NCBI RefSeq assembly: GCF_013409255.1
Contig: NZ_JACCAS010000002.1
Span: 1 to 64,000 of the forward strand
From: Paraburkholderia bryophila
Lineage (GTDB): Bacteria > Pseudomonadota > Gammaproteobacteria > Burkholderiales > Burkholderiaceae
DNA length: 64,000 bases
Direction: 5' to 3'
The translations under genes were made by a program, and so were the position numbers. The notes beneath the pieces were generated by a model. It was not told where the DNA came from. It worked only from the letters and a program-made list of their open reading frames with translations, and searched no databases. This document shows positions 16,463 to 25,519 of the stretch, piece after piece. Each line of letters starts with the position of its first letter. The stretch's first letter is position 1.

Positions 16463-17047
16463 TTACCTCCACGTCTCACGCTGGTGGCCTACCCCGCCAC
16501 CTCTGGGCACAGTGTACGAATAGTGATATTCATCACTAACTGCACCTTTGAACTCGTCGGCGTGAGGTACTAACCGGGTTCGCGAGAAACCGAGCTTCTC
16601 GATCAACGCGATTGAAGCGGCATTCCGGGTGTCGATTTCTGCGTCCACGCGAGCCAGTCGAAAACTTGCGACGACTTCCGCCATCGATGCACGAATCGCC
16701 TCGCTTGCAATCCCCTGTTGGCGATGCGCCGCGAACACGAAATAGGCGACAAGTGCACGCTGCTCAACGGGCTTGACCGTAAATTGTACGTAACCCAGAA
16801 ATTCCCGCGTCGCTGTCGAGCTAATTACCCAGTTGAGCCACGCCTCCTGGCCATCCGGCGATCGACGGCTTTCCAAACGTCGATATCGTTCCTCTAAAGC
16901 CGCCACGTCCTGGTAGGGTGAATCCGGCGTGAAATCGTAGCTGGACACGTCACTCAATCCGGGGAACATTTTTTCGGCATGGTTGGCCTTCAGCGGAAGC
17001 AGGATCAAGCGCTCCGTTTTGATAAGCTTTTCGTCAAGTTGATCCAT
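16463..17047 (-). CDS. GNAT-family N-acetyltransferase (RimJ/RimL type)
   Basis: A 194-residue acetyltransferase. It begins with KLIKTERLILLPL, the usual RimJ/RimL strand, and has LGYVQFTVKPVEQRALVAY, the acetyl-CoA loop in HRQQGIASEAIRA, and AASIALIEKLGFSRTRLVP near the end. These enzymes acetylate alpha-amino groups or small amines; the substrate here is unknown. It lies in a string of unrelated cargo genes with no operon partner. Confidence 0.85.
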   Translation of the reverse strand: MDQLDEKLIKTERLILLPLKANHAEKMFPGLSDVSSYDFTPDSPYQDVAALEERYRRLESRRSPDGQEAWLNWVISSTATREFLGYVQFTVKPVEQRALVAYFVFAAHRQQGIASEAIRASMAEVVASFRLARVDAEIDTRNAASIALIEKLGFSRTRLVPHADEFKGAVSDEYHYSYTVPRGGGVGHQRETWR

Positions 17048-17123
17048 GCGCTTTTTTCTCTTTTGCTCCGCCTGGCGCCATGGCCCTCATCCGGACCGGC
17101 GCGCAACATGTCTCCACAAAAAA

Positions 17124-17339
17124 TCACTTCACCCGCACCCACGACCCCCAATCCCCCCGGAGCTTGACAACATAGGTACATGCCACCCAAACAAAGAAAA
17201 CGGCGAGCGTCACTCCGCCAGCACGATCAAAAAGCGACGCATACTCCGGCGCTGCCCCCGAAGCAATCCAGAGACCGGCGAGGCTAAACACAGCAGACCC
17301 TGTTAAACCACAAATCGAATGCAGCGTACTTTTTGTCAT
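17124..17339 (-). CDS. Small membrane protein, 71 aa
   Basis: Not recognised. Two hydrophobic segments are visible, SAVFSLAGLWIASGA and GVTLAVFFVWVACTYVV, ending in a basic/aromatic tail KLRGDWGSWVRVK. The ATG at 17339 is chosen over 17393 because the extra 18 residues look unlike a membrane-protein start; neither has a strong ribosome site. Module copy 7 is about 165 bp upstream. Confidence 0.5.
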   Translation of the reverse strand: MTKSTLHSICGLTGSAVFSLAGLWIASGAAPEYASLFDRAGGVTLAVFFVWVACTYVVKLRGDWGSWVRVK

Positions 17340-17503
17340 CTGGATTTCAACCTGTGAAAGAAAGCTCACCCGCCGAACCGAGCATGTAATCAACGGTACA
17401 GGTGCGTCTCACCGAGTTCCTGAATGGAACCATGCCGGCGTCATATATGCGCTATGAGTTTCCGAATTGCTCCGAGAACTTCGTCGATTTATCTGACCGG
17501 ATC

Positions 17504-17553
17504 GAATTGTCGGCATTTCAGGGCCACTTGTCGAGTGTCCGTAAATAGCCGGG
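17504..17553 (-). promoter_or_regulatory. Dispersed promoter-like module, copy 7
   Basis: On the - strand: CGGCTATTTACGGACAC then TCGACA, 17 bp, GACAAT (complement of 17506-17511). It lies 46 bp past the Nudix stop and 165 bp before the 71-aa membrane protein. The GGCC of other copies is changed to GGCT here. Confidence 0.55.
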
Positions 17554-17599
17554 TCCGAAAGCTCAATCAAACCGCGAGCGAGCCCACACGTCGAGATTC

Positions 17600-18058
17600 T
17601 CAGAATATGCGAAACAGGTCGTCTTTCGGATACGGCAGCGCCAGTTCCGGCATTTTATTTCTTTTGAAATACCGAATGGACTTCGTTTCGGAATCGATAG
17701 GTACGCCAGAACCACCAAAGATCTTGCATTGAAATAGCGTCACGACATACTCAACGTGGTCGCCGCTAGGGTAGGTATATCGAAACGCCTGCCCACCAAA
17801 AACACCGAGAATTGCATGAATGCGAACGGCATATCCCGTCTCCTCCATGACCTCTCGAATGATGGCTTCCTGCGGGCTCTCTCCCAATTCAATTCCACCC
17901 GCCGGCAGACTCCACGCTTCACCCGAGGACTTTTCCTGAAGAAGCAGTTCTCCTTCCTCGTTATGAATCACCGCCGCAACAGAGGGACTCAAAATCAGAT
18001 CGTTGCCAACCTTTTTCCGCAGCCGGCTCATATAGCTTTCGTTATCGAAAAACGGCAT
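17600..18058 (-). CDS. Nudix hydrolase
   Basis: A 152-residue protein with a complete Nudix box at residues 54-76: G-GIELGE, then REVMEETGY, matching Gx5Ex7REUxEExGU. The remainder (SPSVAAVIHNEEGELLLQE before and HVEYVVTLFQCKIFGG after) is the standard fold. Nudix enzymes hydrolyse nucleoside diphosphates linked to another moiety; the substrate is not clear. A GACAAT hexamer (complement of 18093-18098) lies 35 bp upstream as in the dispersed modules, but the matching -35-like TCGACA is missing. Confidence 0.92.
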   Translation of the reverse strand: MPFFDNESYMSRLRKKVGNDLILSPSVAAVIHNEEGELLLQEKSSGEAWSLPAGGIELGESPQEAIIREVMEETGYAVRIHAILGVFGGQAFRYTYPSGDHVEYVVTLFQCKIFGGSGVPIDSETKSIRYFKRNKMPELALPYPKDDLFRIF

Positions 18059-18135
18059 GCACCTTAGCCCTCAAAAAAGTTCTTATCATCCGATTGTCGG
18101 CAACTCACACGCATCCACCCGGCGACATCGTCCCC

Positions 18136-19938
18136 TCACGCAAAACCAACCTGATCGCGCATCACCCCGCCTTGCCCCTGATGCTCACCAAACTGCAACG
18201 CAGCAAGCTGTGCATAAAGCGGCGAGCTAAGCAGAAGATCAGCATGCCGTCCCTGCGCGACGATACGCCCTTGCTCAAGCACGATAATCCGGTCCGCCTG
18301 CTGGACGGTCGCGAGACGATGCGCGATAACCAGTGTCGTGCGGTTCTGCGCGGCATTATCCAGCGCCGTCTGCACAAGCCTCTCGCTCGCGGCGTCGAGC
18401 GCACTGGTCGCTTCGTCCAGCAGCAAGATCGGCGGATTCTTCAGAATCGCACGCGCGATCGCAATACGTTGACGCTGTCCACCCGACAATCGCACGCCAC
18501 GTTCGCCGAGAAACGTGTCGTAGCCTTCCGGCAGCTCTTCGATGAAACCCGCCGCCGCAGCCATGTCAGCCGCGCGCCGCACTTCCGCGAGCGTCGCGTC
18601 GGGCGCCCCGTAGCGGATGTTGTCGAGCACGCTCCCCGAAAAGATCACCGACTCCTGCAGCACGACCCCGATGGCCCTGCGCAACTCGACGAGCGGCACC
18701 TGTTGCGTTGGGACTCCGTTGATCAGAATGCTGCCGGTCTGCGGATCGTAAAAGCGCAGCAGCAGTTGAAACAGCGTGGTTTTGCCGGCGCCGGAGGGTC
18801 CAACCAACGCAACATGCTCGCCGGCGCGGACATCGAGCGAAAGGCCGGAAAGCGCGGCAACGCCCGGACGCGACGGATACGAAAAGCCGATGTTCTCAAA
18901 CCGGATACCGTCGCCACGCGCAGGCAATGGAACCGTCGTCTGCGCCTCCACCACTGGCGAGCGTGCCGCCAGCAATTGCAGCAGACGTTCGGTCGCGCCG
19001 GCCGCCCGTTGCAGATCGCCCCACACTTCGGCGACAGCGCCAACCGCGCCAGCGGTGAACACCGCGTAAAGAATGAACTGGGACAATTGCCCCGCCGTCA
19101 TCCGCCCGGCCAGCACGGCTTGCGCGCCGAGCCACAACACGAACACGATCGCCGTGAACACCAGCACGATCACGACCGCGGTCAACCACGCGCGCGCCCG
19201 AATCCGCGCCAGGGCCGTCTCGAAGGCCGTCTCCACCGCCCCGGCAAAGCGCCGCGCCTCGTAGGGGCCCTGCGTGTACGACTGCACGGTCGGCATCGCA
19301 TTGAGCACCTCGCCCGCCAGCGCGCTGGCGTTCGCCACCTTGTCCTGGCTGGCACGCGAGAGCCGCCGCACGCGTCGACCGAAAATAACGATCGGCGCCA
19401 CCACCACGATCAGCGTCACGATGATGTAGCCGGACAGCACCGGACTGGTAACAGCCAGCATCGCCACGCCGCCGGTCAGCAGAAAGAAGTTGCGCAAGCC
19501 CAGCGACAGGCTGGTCCCCACCACGGTCTGGATCAACGTGGTGTCCGTCGTGAGCCTCGACAGCACCTCTCCGGTCTGCGTGGTCTCGAAGAATTGCGGG
19601 CTCATCTCGAGCACATGGTCGTAGACCGCGCGCCGCAAGTCGGCCGTGACCCGCTCGCCCAGCCACGACACGAGGTAAAACCGCAGCGCCGTGGCGCCGG
19701 CGAGCACCAGCGACACGCCAAACAGCGCGAGGAAATAACGATCGATATGCGTGCGATCGCCCGCGGCGAACCCATGGTCGATCAGATATTTGAACGCCAC
19801 GGGCAACAGCAGGGTGGCGCCCGCCGACGTCACCAGCGCCAGAAACGCCAGTGCCCAGCGCCCGGCATAGGGCCGCAGGAAGGGCAACAGCGAGAACAAC
19901 GGGCCGATACGGACCGGGCGCGCGACGGCGTCTGACAT
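18136..19938 (-). CDS. ABC transporter, fused permease and ATPase (MsbA/ABCB type)
   Basis: A 600-residue half-transporter. The first 320 residues hold six hydrophobic segments (LPFLRPYAGRWALAFLALV onward) with the TTQTGEVLSRLTTDTTLIQ coupling region. The ATPase domain has Walker A GPSGAGKTT, the Q-loop VVLQESVIF, signature LSGGQRQR, Walker B ILLLDEATSALD and the switch His in VIAHRLATV. Such exporters move lipids or drugs as homodimers in the inner membrane. An upstream ATG at 19971 is in frame, but 19938 gives the family-like start MSDAVARPVRIG and follows GGGAA. It is not co-oriented with its neighbours. Confidence 0.9.
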   Translation of the reverse strand: MSDAVARPVRIGPLFSLLPFLRPYAGRWALAFLALVTSAGATLLLPVAFKYLIDHGFAAGDRTHIDRYFLALFGVSLVLAGATALRFYLVSWLGERVTADLRRAVYDHVLEMSPQFFETTQTGEVLSRLTTDTTLIQTVVGTSLSLGLRNFFLLTGGVAMLAVTSPVLSGYIIVTLIVVVAPIVIFGRRVRRLSRASQDKVANASALAGEVLNAMPTVQSYTQGPYEARRFAGAVETAFETALARIRARAWLTAVVIVLVFTAIVFVLWLGAQAVLAGRMTAGQLSQFILYAVFTAGAVGAVAEVWGDLQRAAGATERLLQLLAARSPVVEAQTTVPLPARGDGIRFENIGFSYPSRPGVAALSGLSLDVRAGEHVALVGPSGAGKTTLFQLLLRFYDPQTGSILINGVPTQQVPLVELRRAIGVVLQESVIFSGSVLDNIRYGAPDATLAEVRRAADMAAAAGFIEELPEGYDTFLGERGVRLSGGQRQRIAIARAILKNPPILLLDEATSALDAASERLVQTALDNAAQNRTTLVIAHRLATVQQADRIIVLEQGRIVAQGRHADLLLSSPLYAQLAALQFGEHQGQGGVMRDQVGFA

Positions 19939-20291
19939 GAGGGTTCCCAAGCGGATCGAAGAAGAATTCATCCGATTGTGCCAGCACCGATGAACCCGTT
20001 GCGAAGTCCGCTGACAGAGACATCGCCCTCACTGCAACGAACGGCTCATCACCCGGCAGCAATCGCCAACGGCAAGCTATGCGCCATAACTAAAAAGCAA
20101 AGCATAAATGAGTGTTTGTCGCCGCCCTATCCGCCGGTCTTTAATAACCAACTCGCCTTCGCGAGGCAGCGTCCTTTGCAGATCGGTTCGCTATCCGGAT
20201 CGCTGGGCAACACGCATTCGCCCTGAGGTGGTTCGACCTGTGCTGACTCCTTCCCGGAGCAGTCCTTTTTCCTCGCTAATCTGGAATCGGC
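19939..20291. promoter_or_regulatory. Divergent control region between the ABC exporter and ssuC
   Basis: About 350 bp. It holds an AT-rich patch (20085-20112, with TAAAAAGCAAAGC and CATAAATGAG) in an otherwise GC-rich spacer, a plausible site for a sulfur-control LysR regulator of the CysB type. No exact operator could be proved. No gene is seen. Confidence 0.35.
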
Positions 20292-21131
20292 ATGGCTGAC
20301 GTCACGTATTCCCGCAACGGCTATGTTGCTTCGACCCGGTTCTACCTCGGGATTTCAAAAGGCACGCTCTACCGGTGGCTTTCGTGGCTGGTCCCCGCGC
20401 TGGTGCTGGTGCTTTGGCAAGTCGCCGCCCAACTCGGACTGATCGCCCCTCAGGTTCTGCCCGCCCCGAGCAGCGTCGCGGCCACCGCGCTGGAGCTGGC
20501 CAGGAGCGGCGAGCTCTTCGTTCACCTCGGCGTCTCGCTGTTGCGTGCGGCTACGGGCTTTGCAATCGGCGGCACCATCGGACTCGCGCTCGGCGTGCTG
20601 GTCGGCTTCTCGCCGCTGGCGCAGGCGCTGCTGGATCGCTCGGTCCAGATGGTGCGCGCGGTCCCTTTTCTCGCGATGCTGCCGCTCGTCATCGTCTGGT
20701 TCGGTGTCGGCGAGGTGGCAAAAATCTTTCTGGTCGCGCTCGCGGTGCTGTTTCCGATGTATATCAACACCATGCTCGGGATTCGCCAGATCGATCCAAA
20801 GCTGATGGAGCTCGCGAAGGTGATCGGCCTCGACTGGACCGCAGTCGTGCGACGGATCGTTCTGCCAGGCGCAATGCCGTCGATCCTGACGGGCGTGCGT
20901 TATGCACTGGCTCACGCGTGGCTCGCGCTCGTTATCGCCGAAACGCTCGCGACGACGAAAGGCATCGGCTTTCTGGCGATGGATGCCCGCGAATTCCTCC
21001 AGACCAATGTCATTCTGCTGACCATCGTCATCTACGCGATCATCGGTGTCGTGGCGGACGCGCTGGTGCGGCTGCTCGAAGCGCATTACCTCTCATGGCA
21101 CGCGAATTACGCGCGGGGAGCGCAGCAATGA
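20292..21131 (+). CDS. ssuC: Aliphatic sulfonate ABC transporter permease SsuC
   Basis: A 279-residue permease with about six hydrophobic segments and the binding-protein-dependent transport signature in the EAA region: MELAKVIGLDWTAVVRRIVLPGAMPSILTG. LVPALVLVLWQVAAQLGL and APQVLPAPSSV are typical of SsuC/TauC proteins. The stop codon overlaps the ATG of ssuB (ATGA), so the two are translationally coupled. The order ssuC-ssuB-ssuA differs from the common ssuEADCB order, and no ssuD monooxygenase is in this window. Confidence 0.9.
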   Translation: MADVTYSRNGYVASTRFYLGISKGTLYRWLSWLVPALVLVLWQVAAQLGLIAPQVLPAPSSVAATALELARSGELFVHLGVSLLRAATGFAIGGTIGLALGVLVGFSPLAQALLDRSVQMVRAVPFLAMLPLVIVWFGVGEVAKIFLVALAVLFPMYINTMLGIRQIDPKLMELAKVIGLDWTAVVRRIVLPGAMPSILTGVRYALAHAWLALVIAETLATTKGIGFLAMDAREFLQTNVILLTIVIYAIIGVVADALVRLLEAHYLSWHANYARGAQQ

Positions 21132-21871
21132 CCGTCACGCTCGCCCACCCGCTGGATGCCGCGCTTCCGGCTTTCACCGAGCAACCCGTGAGCCGGTCGC
21201 CGCTCGCCGTCTCGGTGCGCGGCCTGGAGCGCCGCTACGGCAGCCGTGTCGTGATCGATGCGCTGGATCTCGACATCCGCAAAGGTGAATTTATCGCGCT
21301 GCTCGGCGAAAGCGGCTGTGGCAAGACCACCCTGTTGCGTGCGCTGGCCGGTCTTGATCGGCCCGACGCCGGCCAGATTCGCGCGCCCGAACGTCCTTCC
21401 GTAGTGTTCCAGGAGCACCGGCTATTGCCATGGGCGACGCTATGGGAAAACGTCGCGCTCGGTCATGAAACGACGGTCGGCCGCGCCGGGGCAGCGCGCG
21501 CGTTGGCCGAAGTCGGTCTGTCCGGCCGGGAAGACGACTGGCCGCGCAACCTGTCCGGCGGTCAGGCGCAACGCGTGGCGCTGGCGCGTGGCCTCGTGCG
21601 CGATCCCGCCTTGCTGCTGCTCGACGAACCGTTCGCAGCGCTCGACGCCCTCACGCGAATCAAGATGCACGGACTCGTCAAGGAACTCGTCGCGCGTCAT
21701 CACCCCGGCGTGCTGCTCGTGACGCACGACGTGGACGAAGCGCTCACGCTCGCCGACACGATTCTGGTGATGCGCGCGGGACGCATTGCGGCTTCCTTCC
21801 AACCCAAGAACACCACGCCGCAGGCACTGCGGCCGATTCTGCTCGAAGCACTCGGCGTTCAGTCTCACTGA
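21128..21871 (+). CDS. ssuB: Aliphatic sulfonate ABC transporter ATPase SsuB
   Basis: A 247-residue ABC ATPase: Walker A GESGCGKTT, Q-loop VVFQEHRLLPW (typical of SsuB/TauB), signature LSGGQAQR, Walker B LLLLDEPFAALD and switch VTHDVDEAL. It starts inside the ssuC stop codon (4-bp overlap). An N-terminal extension of about 25 residues before the first strand is usual in Burkholderiaceae SsuB. It energises uptake of alkanesulfonates as a sulfur source. Confidence 0.92.
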   Translation: MTVTLAHPLDAALPAFTEQPVSRSPLAVSVRGLERRYGSRVVIDALDLDIRKGEFIALLGESGCGKTTLLRALAGLDRPDAGQIRAPERPSVVFQEHRLLPWATLWENVALGHETTVGRAGAARALAEVGLSGREDDWPRNLSGGQAQRVALARGLVRDPALLLLDEPFAALDALTRIKMHGLVKELVARHHPGVLLVTHDVDEALTLADTILVMRAGRIAASFQPKNTTPQALRPILLEALGVQSH

Positions 21872-21906
21872 ACGCTTTTCTGCCTGACTCCAAGGACCTG
21901 ACAAGA

Positions 21907-22911
21907 ATGAACGATTCTCCGCTGAGCCGCCGCCAACTATTGCGCGCGGCGGGTGGCCTGCTGGCCGGCGCCGCCGCCGGTGGTCTGTTTCCGGCTCGCG
22001 CCGCCGAGCCGCGCAAGCTCACCCGCAACACCGATACGGTTCGCGTCGGCTGGGGATACGGCAGCCTGCCGGACATCGCCCGGCAGCGCGGTGTGTTCGA
22101 CAAAACGCTCGCGGCCAAAGGGATCAAAGTCGAATGGGTCGGACCGTTCCCGAACCATGCGCCGTCGATTCAGGCCGTCGTGGGCGGCAGCGCCGACTTC
22201 GGTTTCTGGGGCTCGACGACGCCGGCACTCGCCGCCATGCTGGCCGGCTCGCCGCTTGTGTTCAATGCGTTCGATATCTATTCGCCGCGTTCGACCGCGA
22301 TCATCGTGAAGAAATCGAGCGGTATCAATTCGGTGGCCGATCTTGCAGGCCGCAAGGTCGCGGTCAACCGCTCGGGACTCGGTGAATTCCTGCTGATCGC
22401 CGCGCTGGAAAAGCATCGCGTCGACCGCAGCAAGGTCGAGTTCGTCTATCTGAATCCGCCCGATGCCGCGCCGGCGTTTGCGCAAGGCGTAGTCGACGCG
22501 TGGTCGATGTGGTCCCCGGCCGTGGATATCTCACGCTACGCCAACAACGCCAAAGACATTTTCAACGAAGGACGCGACCTCGATTTCCTGATCGATTACA
22601 GCTCGCTCGTGTCGCGCCGCAAATTCACCGAAGAGAATGCCGAACTGGTCCGCGCGGTGATCGACGGGTACTTCGTCGAAGGCGCGTGGCAGTCGGCGCA
22701 TCCGGCCGAATCCGAACAACTGGTGCAGCGGCAGGCCAAATATCCGGATCAGGTGCGCGACTATCTGACGAGCCTGAAGCGCGTGAATCAATTCCACGAA
22801 CCCGACGACGCCGCGTTCATCGCACAGTTCCAACGCGCCGCCGACTGGCTCGCGGAACGCAAGATCATCAACGCGCGAATCAAGGTCGCGGATTACAGCG
22901 TGAAGGTTTGA
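21907..22911 (+). CDS. ssuA: Aliphatic sulfonate-binding periplasmic protein SsuA
   Basis: A 334-residue substrate-binding protein. It has a twin-arginine-like leader SRRQLLRAAGGLLAGAAAGG ending near PARAAEP, then the NMT1/SsuA-type fold: VRVGWGYGSLPDIARQRGVF, IQAVVGGSADFGFWGS and the hinge DAWSMWSPAVDI. It lies 35 bp downstream of ssuB and completes the uptake system. The twin-arginine leader suggests, but does not prove, Tat export. Confidence 0.9.
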   Translation: MNDSPLSRRQLLRAAGGLLAGAAAGGLFPARAAEPRKLTRNTDTVRVGWGYGSLPDIARQRGVFDKTLAAKGIKVEWVGPFPNHAPSIQAVVGGSADFGFWGSTTPALAAMLAGSPLVFNAFDIYSPRSTAIIVKKSSGINSVADLAGRKVAVNRSGLGEFLLIAALEKHRVDRSKVEFVYLNPPDAAPAFAQGVVDAWSMWSPAVDISRYANNAKDIFNEGRDLDFLIDYSSLVSRRKFTEENAELVRAVIDGYFVEGAWQSAHPAESEQLVQRQAKYPDQVRDYLTSLKRVNQFHEPDDAAFIAQFQRAADWLAERKIINARIKVADYSVKV

Positions 22912-22920
22912 GGGAGACGC

Positions 22921-24075
22921 CTACTTCTCCACCACACCCAGCAACGCCTGTTTCCCGCCGACGTATTTGTACAGCGAAATCACGCCATGCCGCAGATCAC
23001 CTTTCGAATCGAACTGCGTTTCGCCCAGCACGCCCTGGTAATCGGTCGCCGGCATCGCGGCGAGGATCTTCGCGGAGTCGGTCGATTGCGCGCGCTTCAT
23101 TGCCGCGACGATCACGCCGACCGCGTCGTACGCGAACGGCGAATTCAGCACCGGCGCGTAGCCGAAGCGCTTCCTGTAACGTTCGACGAAAGCCGGACCG
23201 TCGGCCATTTTCAGCAACGGTGCGCCGGCAATCGAGCAGATCACGTTATCGGCGGCGTCGCCCGCGAGCTTGGCGAGATCGTCCGCGCACAGTCCGTCGC
23301 CGGCCAGCACTTTCACCGCGATACCAAGTTGCTTCGCCTGCTTCGCGAACGGACCGCCGGTGCCGTCGAGTCCACCGTACATGATCGCGTCGGGCCTCTC
23401 GCCCTTGATCTTCGTGAGAATCGCGCGGAAATCGACGGCCTTGTCGGTGCTCGCGTCGTGCGACAACACCGTGATGCCGTTCGCCTTCGCCTGCTTCTCG
23501 AACTCGACCGCCAACCCCTGGCCGTACGCGGTCGAATCGTCGACGATCGCCACCGTCTTCACCTTCAGCGTTTTCGCCGCGTAGTCGGCGAGCGTCGGAC
23601 CCTGCTGCGCGTCGGTGGCGACCACGCGGTAGGCGGTCTTGAATCCCTGCAGCGTGTAGGCGGGGTTGGTCGCGGACGGCGACACCTGCACGACGCCAGC
23701 GTCGTTGTAGATCTTCGACGCGGGAATAGTCGAACCGGACTGCATGTGTCCGACCACCGCGACCACTTTGTCATCCACCAGCTTCTGCGCAACCTGGGTC
23801 GCCTGACGCGGATCGCCCGCATCGTCCTGCGCGTCGAACACCAGCGTCACCTTCTTGCCGGCGATCACGAGGCCCGCCTGATTGGCTTCCTCGATCGCCA
23901 GACGCGCGCCGTTTTCCGTGTCCTTCCCCAGATACGAGGCCGGCCCGGTGACGGGCGCGGCCTCGCCGATCTTCACCATCTCGTCGGCACGGGCGACGCC
24001 CACGGCAGCCACCGCGAGGCTCCCCAGAATGCCGACAGTCGCCATGCCGCGACCCAAGGCTGTACGTTTGCTCAT
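22921..24075 (-). CDS. Branched-chain amino acid ABC transporter substrate-binding protein (LivJ/LivK type)
   Basis: A 384-residue periplasmic binding protein with a signal peptide ending near GVARADE. Family hallmarks: VKIGEAAPVTGPASYLGKD, GARLAIEEANQAGL, VAVVGHMQSGSTIPASKIY and VAIVDDSTAYGQGLAVEFEKQ. It is convergent with ssuA, with a gap of only nine bases, and no liv permease or ATPase genes are nearby, so it is either an orphan or works with a transporter encoded elsewhere. Confidence 0.92.
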   Translation of the reverse strand: MSKRTALGRGMATVGILGSLAVAAVGVARADEMVKIGEAAPVTGPASYLGKDTENGARLAIEEANQAGLVIAGKKVTLVFDAQDDAGDPRQATQVAQKLVDDKVVAVVGHMQSGSTIPASKIYNDAGVVQVSPSATNPAYTLQGFKTAYRVVATDAQQGPTLADYAAKTLKVKTVAIVDDSTAYGQGLAVEFEKQAKANGITVLSHDASTDKAVDFRAILTKIKGERPDAIMYGGLDGTGGPFAKQAKQLGIAVKVLAGDGLCADDLAKLAGDAADNVICSIAGAPLLKMADGPAFVERYRKRFGYAPVLNSPFAYDAVGVIVAAMKRAQSTDSAKILAAMPATDYQGVLGETQFDSKGDLRHGVISLYKYVGGKQALLGVVEK

Positions 24076-24273
24076 GCTTCACCCGAATAGTAGTGAGTGG
24101 TGGTTCGCCGCGACGATCCGGCAGCGCCGTTGGCCGTTCGTCGATCGCCGATTGGATACACAGGCCGCACGCTACTGCATACAGCCGGTCCTGCTGCCTT
24201 CGCTTGATCGCTTGCCTTTCGCGGCACCGCGTCGTTTGTCAGCGGTTCCAAATTTATGCAGCCAGAATGCGCC

Positions 24274-24315
24274 GGCATTGCACCGATCTGCCGAAAAATA
24301 GAAGAATTGCGTCAG
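24274..24315 (+). promoter_or_regulatory. Operator-like motif upstream of the GlxA-type regulator
   Basis: A 42-bp block beginning GGCATTGCAC and containing CGATCTGCCG and TAGAAGAA. It matches 36 of 42 positions with the complement of 25520-25561, in front of the asparaginase. A TATAAT hexamer follows at 24349-24354 with no good -35, as expected for an activator-dependent promoter. Confidence 0.65.
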
Positions 24316-24348
24316 GCAGGAAGAACGCGAATTCGCGGCACGTCACCG

Positions 24349-24354
24349 TATAAT
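24349..24354 (+). promoter_or_regulatory. -10 hexamer of the GlxA-type regulator gene
   Basis: A perfect TATAAT, 25 bp before the ATG at 24380 and 33 bp after the operator-like motif. There is no clear -35 box 16-18 bp upstream. Confidence 0.5.
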
Positions 24355-24379
24355 CGGCACACCGCCCTCGAGTTCGCGC

Positions 24380-25471
24380 ATGCCGACTGCCCGCTCCGCT
24401 CCCTCTGTTTCCGTGCCCGCCGGGCCGACGGCTCATGCGCTGGTCGAGCAACTGGACACGTTGCCGCGCACTCCGCAGACTCGCCCGAGCCGCTCGGATG
24501 CGGAGTTGAGCGTCGCCATTCTGCTGTGGCCGCGCTTTCCGATGCTGTCGCTCGCCGGCTTGTGCGACGCGCTGCGCCATGCCGCGGACCGTGGCGACCA
24601 GAGCCGCCAGTTGCGCTGCCTCTGGACGATCGTCGGGGTGCAGGCCGAAGCGGTCGAAGCGAGTTGCGGCATCCCCGTGCAGGTGCAGTCGGCGTTTCCG
24701 GACGTCGCGCAATTCGACTACGTGGTCGTGATCGGCGGACTGCTGCCGCATCTGGATCAGGTCGACCGGCGCTACTGGGACTATCTGCAACGGGCCGCTC
24801 AGGTGGGCATTCCACTAGTCGGCATGTGTACCGGCAGCTTCGTGCTGGCGCGTGCCGGTCTGCTGGAAGATCGCGTTGCCTGCGTGCACAGCTTTCATCT
24901 CGACGACTACAAGCGCATGTTTCCGGCGCTGCGCGTCGTCACGCACGCCGACTATCTGATCGACGGCGACCGCATCACCTGCGCGGGCGGCATTTCCGTG
25001 GTCGAGCTGGCCGCGCGGCTGATCAGTCTGCATTGCGGGCCGGACCGCGCGTCGAAGGTGATTCATCAGATGACGGTCAGCCGTCAGGGCGGCTCATCGT
25101 TCGTCGAGCGGCGCGCCGCGTTGGGCTATCTGTCGGTCGAGGATGCAACCGTGCGTCACGCGGTGCTGCTCATGGAAGAGAACCTGGAAGCGCCGCTGAA
25201 CATCGCGGTCATCGCGAAGATGATCGGCACCAGCGTGCGCAATCTCGAACGCGCATTCCTGGCCGAGATGGATGCGTCGCCCAATGAGTTCTATCGCCGG
25301 ATGCGGCTGCGCTACGCACGCTGGATGCTCGTCAACACGGCGCGCAAGATCACCGACATCGCCTACGAATGCGGCTTCGCGGATTCGGCGCATTTCATCC
25401 GCGTATTTCGCGAGGCGTACGGCGTGACACCCGGCAAGCTGCGCACCTCGCGCGGCGCTGTCACGGCCTGA
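24380..25471 (+). CDS. GlxA-family transcriptional regulator (DJ-1/PfpI domain plus AraC HTH)
   Basis: A 363-residue two-domain regulator. Residues about 45-225 form the DJ-1/PfpI-like domain (VAILLWPRFPMLSLAGLCDAL; FDYVVVIGGLLPHL; GIPLVGMCTGSFVLARAGLL with the Cys at the nucleophile elbow). The last 100 residues form an AraC double HTH (LNIAVIAKMIGTSVRNLERAF; ITDIAYECGFADSAHFIRVF). Relatives such as GbdR and CdhR control amine or amino-acid catabolism. The same 42-bp motif lies before this gene and before the asparaginase 147 bp downstream, so self-control and control of asparaginase are likely; this is inferred. Confidence 0.88.
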   Translation: MPTARSAPSVSVPAGPTAHALVEQLDTLPRTPQTRPSRSDAELSVAILLWPRFPMLSLAGLCDALRHAADRGDQSRQLRCLWTIVGVQAEAVEASCGIPVQVQSAFPDVAQFDYVVVIGGLLPHLDQVDRRYWDYLQRAAQVGIPLVGMCTGSFVLARAGLLEDRVACVHSFHLDDYKRMFPALRVVTHADYLIDGDRITCAGGISVVELAARLISLHCGPDRASKVIHQMTVSRQGGSSFVERRAALGYLSVEDATVRHAVLLMEENLEAPLNIAVIAKMIGTSVRNLERAFLAEMDASPNEFYRRMRLRYARWMLVNTARKITDIAYECGFADSAHFIRVFREAYGVTPGKLRTSRGAVTA

Positions 25472-25519
25472 GTTTTCCGGGGCCGCGGCCCACGCCTCAC
25501 ATCACTGCGCGCTGAGTAT

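Noticed and set aside
18091..18121. GACAAT hexamer before the Nudix gene as a further module
   Set aside because: The -10-like part and distance fit, but the hexamer 17 bp upstream is CGGGTG, not TCGACA.
18094..19935. 613-codon + strand open frame opposite the ABC exporter
   Set aside because: Composition is Arg/His/Gln-rich with no domain; the - strand ABC transporter has all expected motifs.
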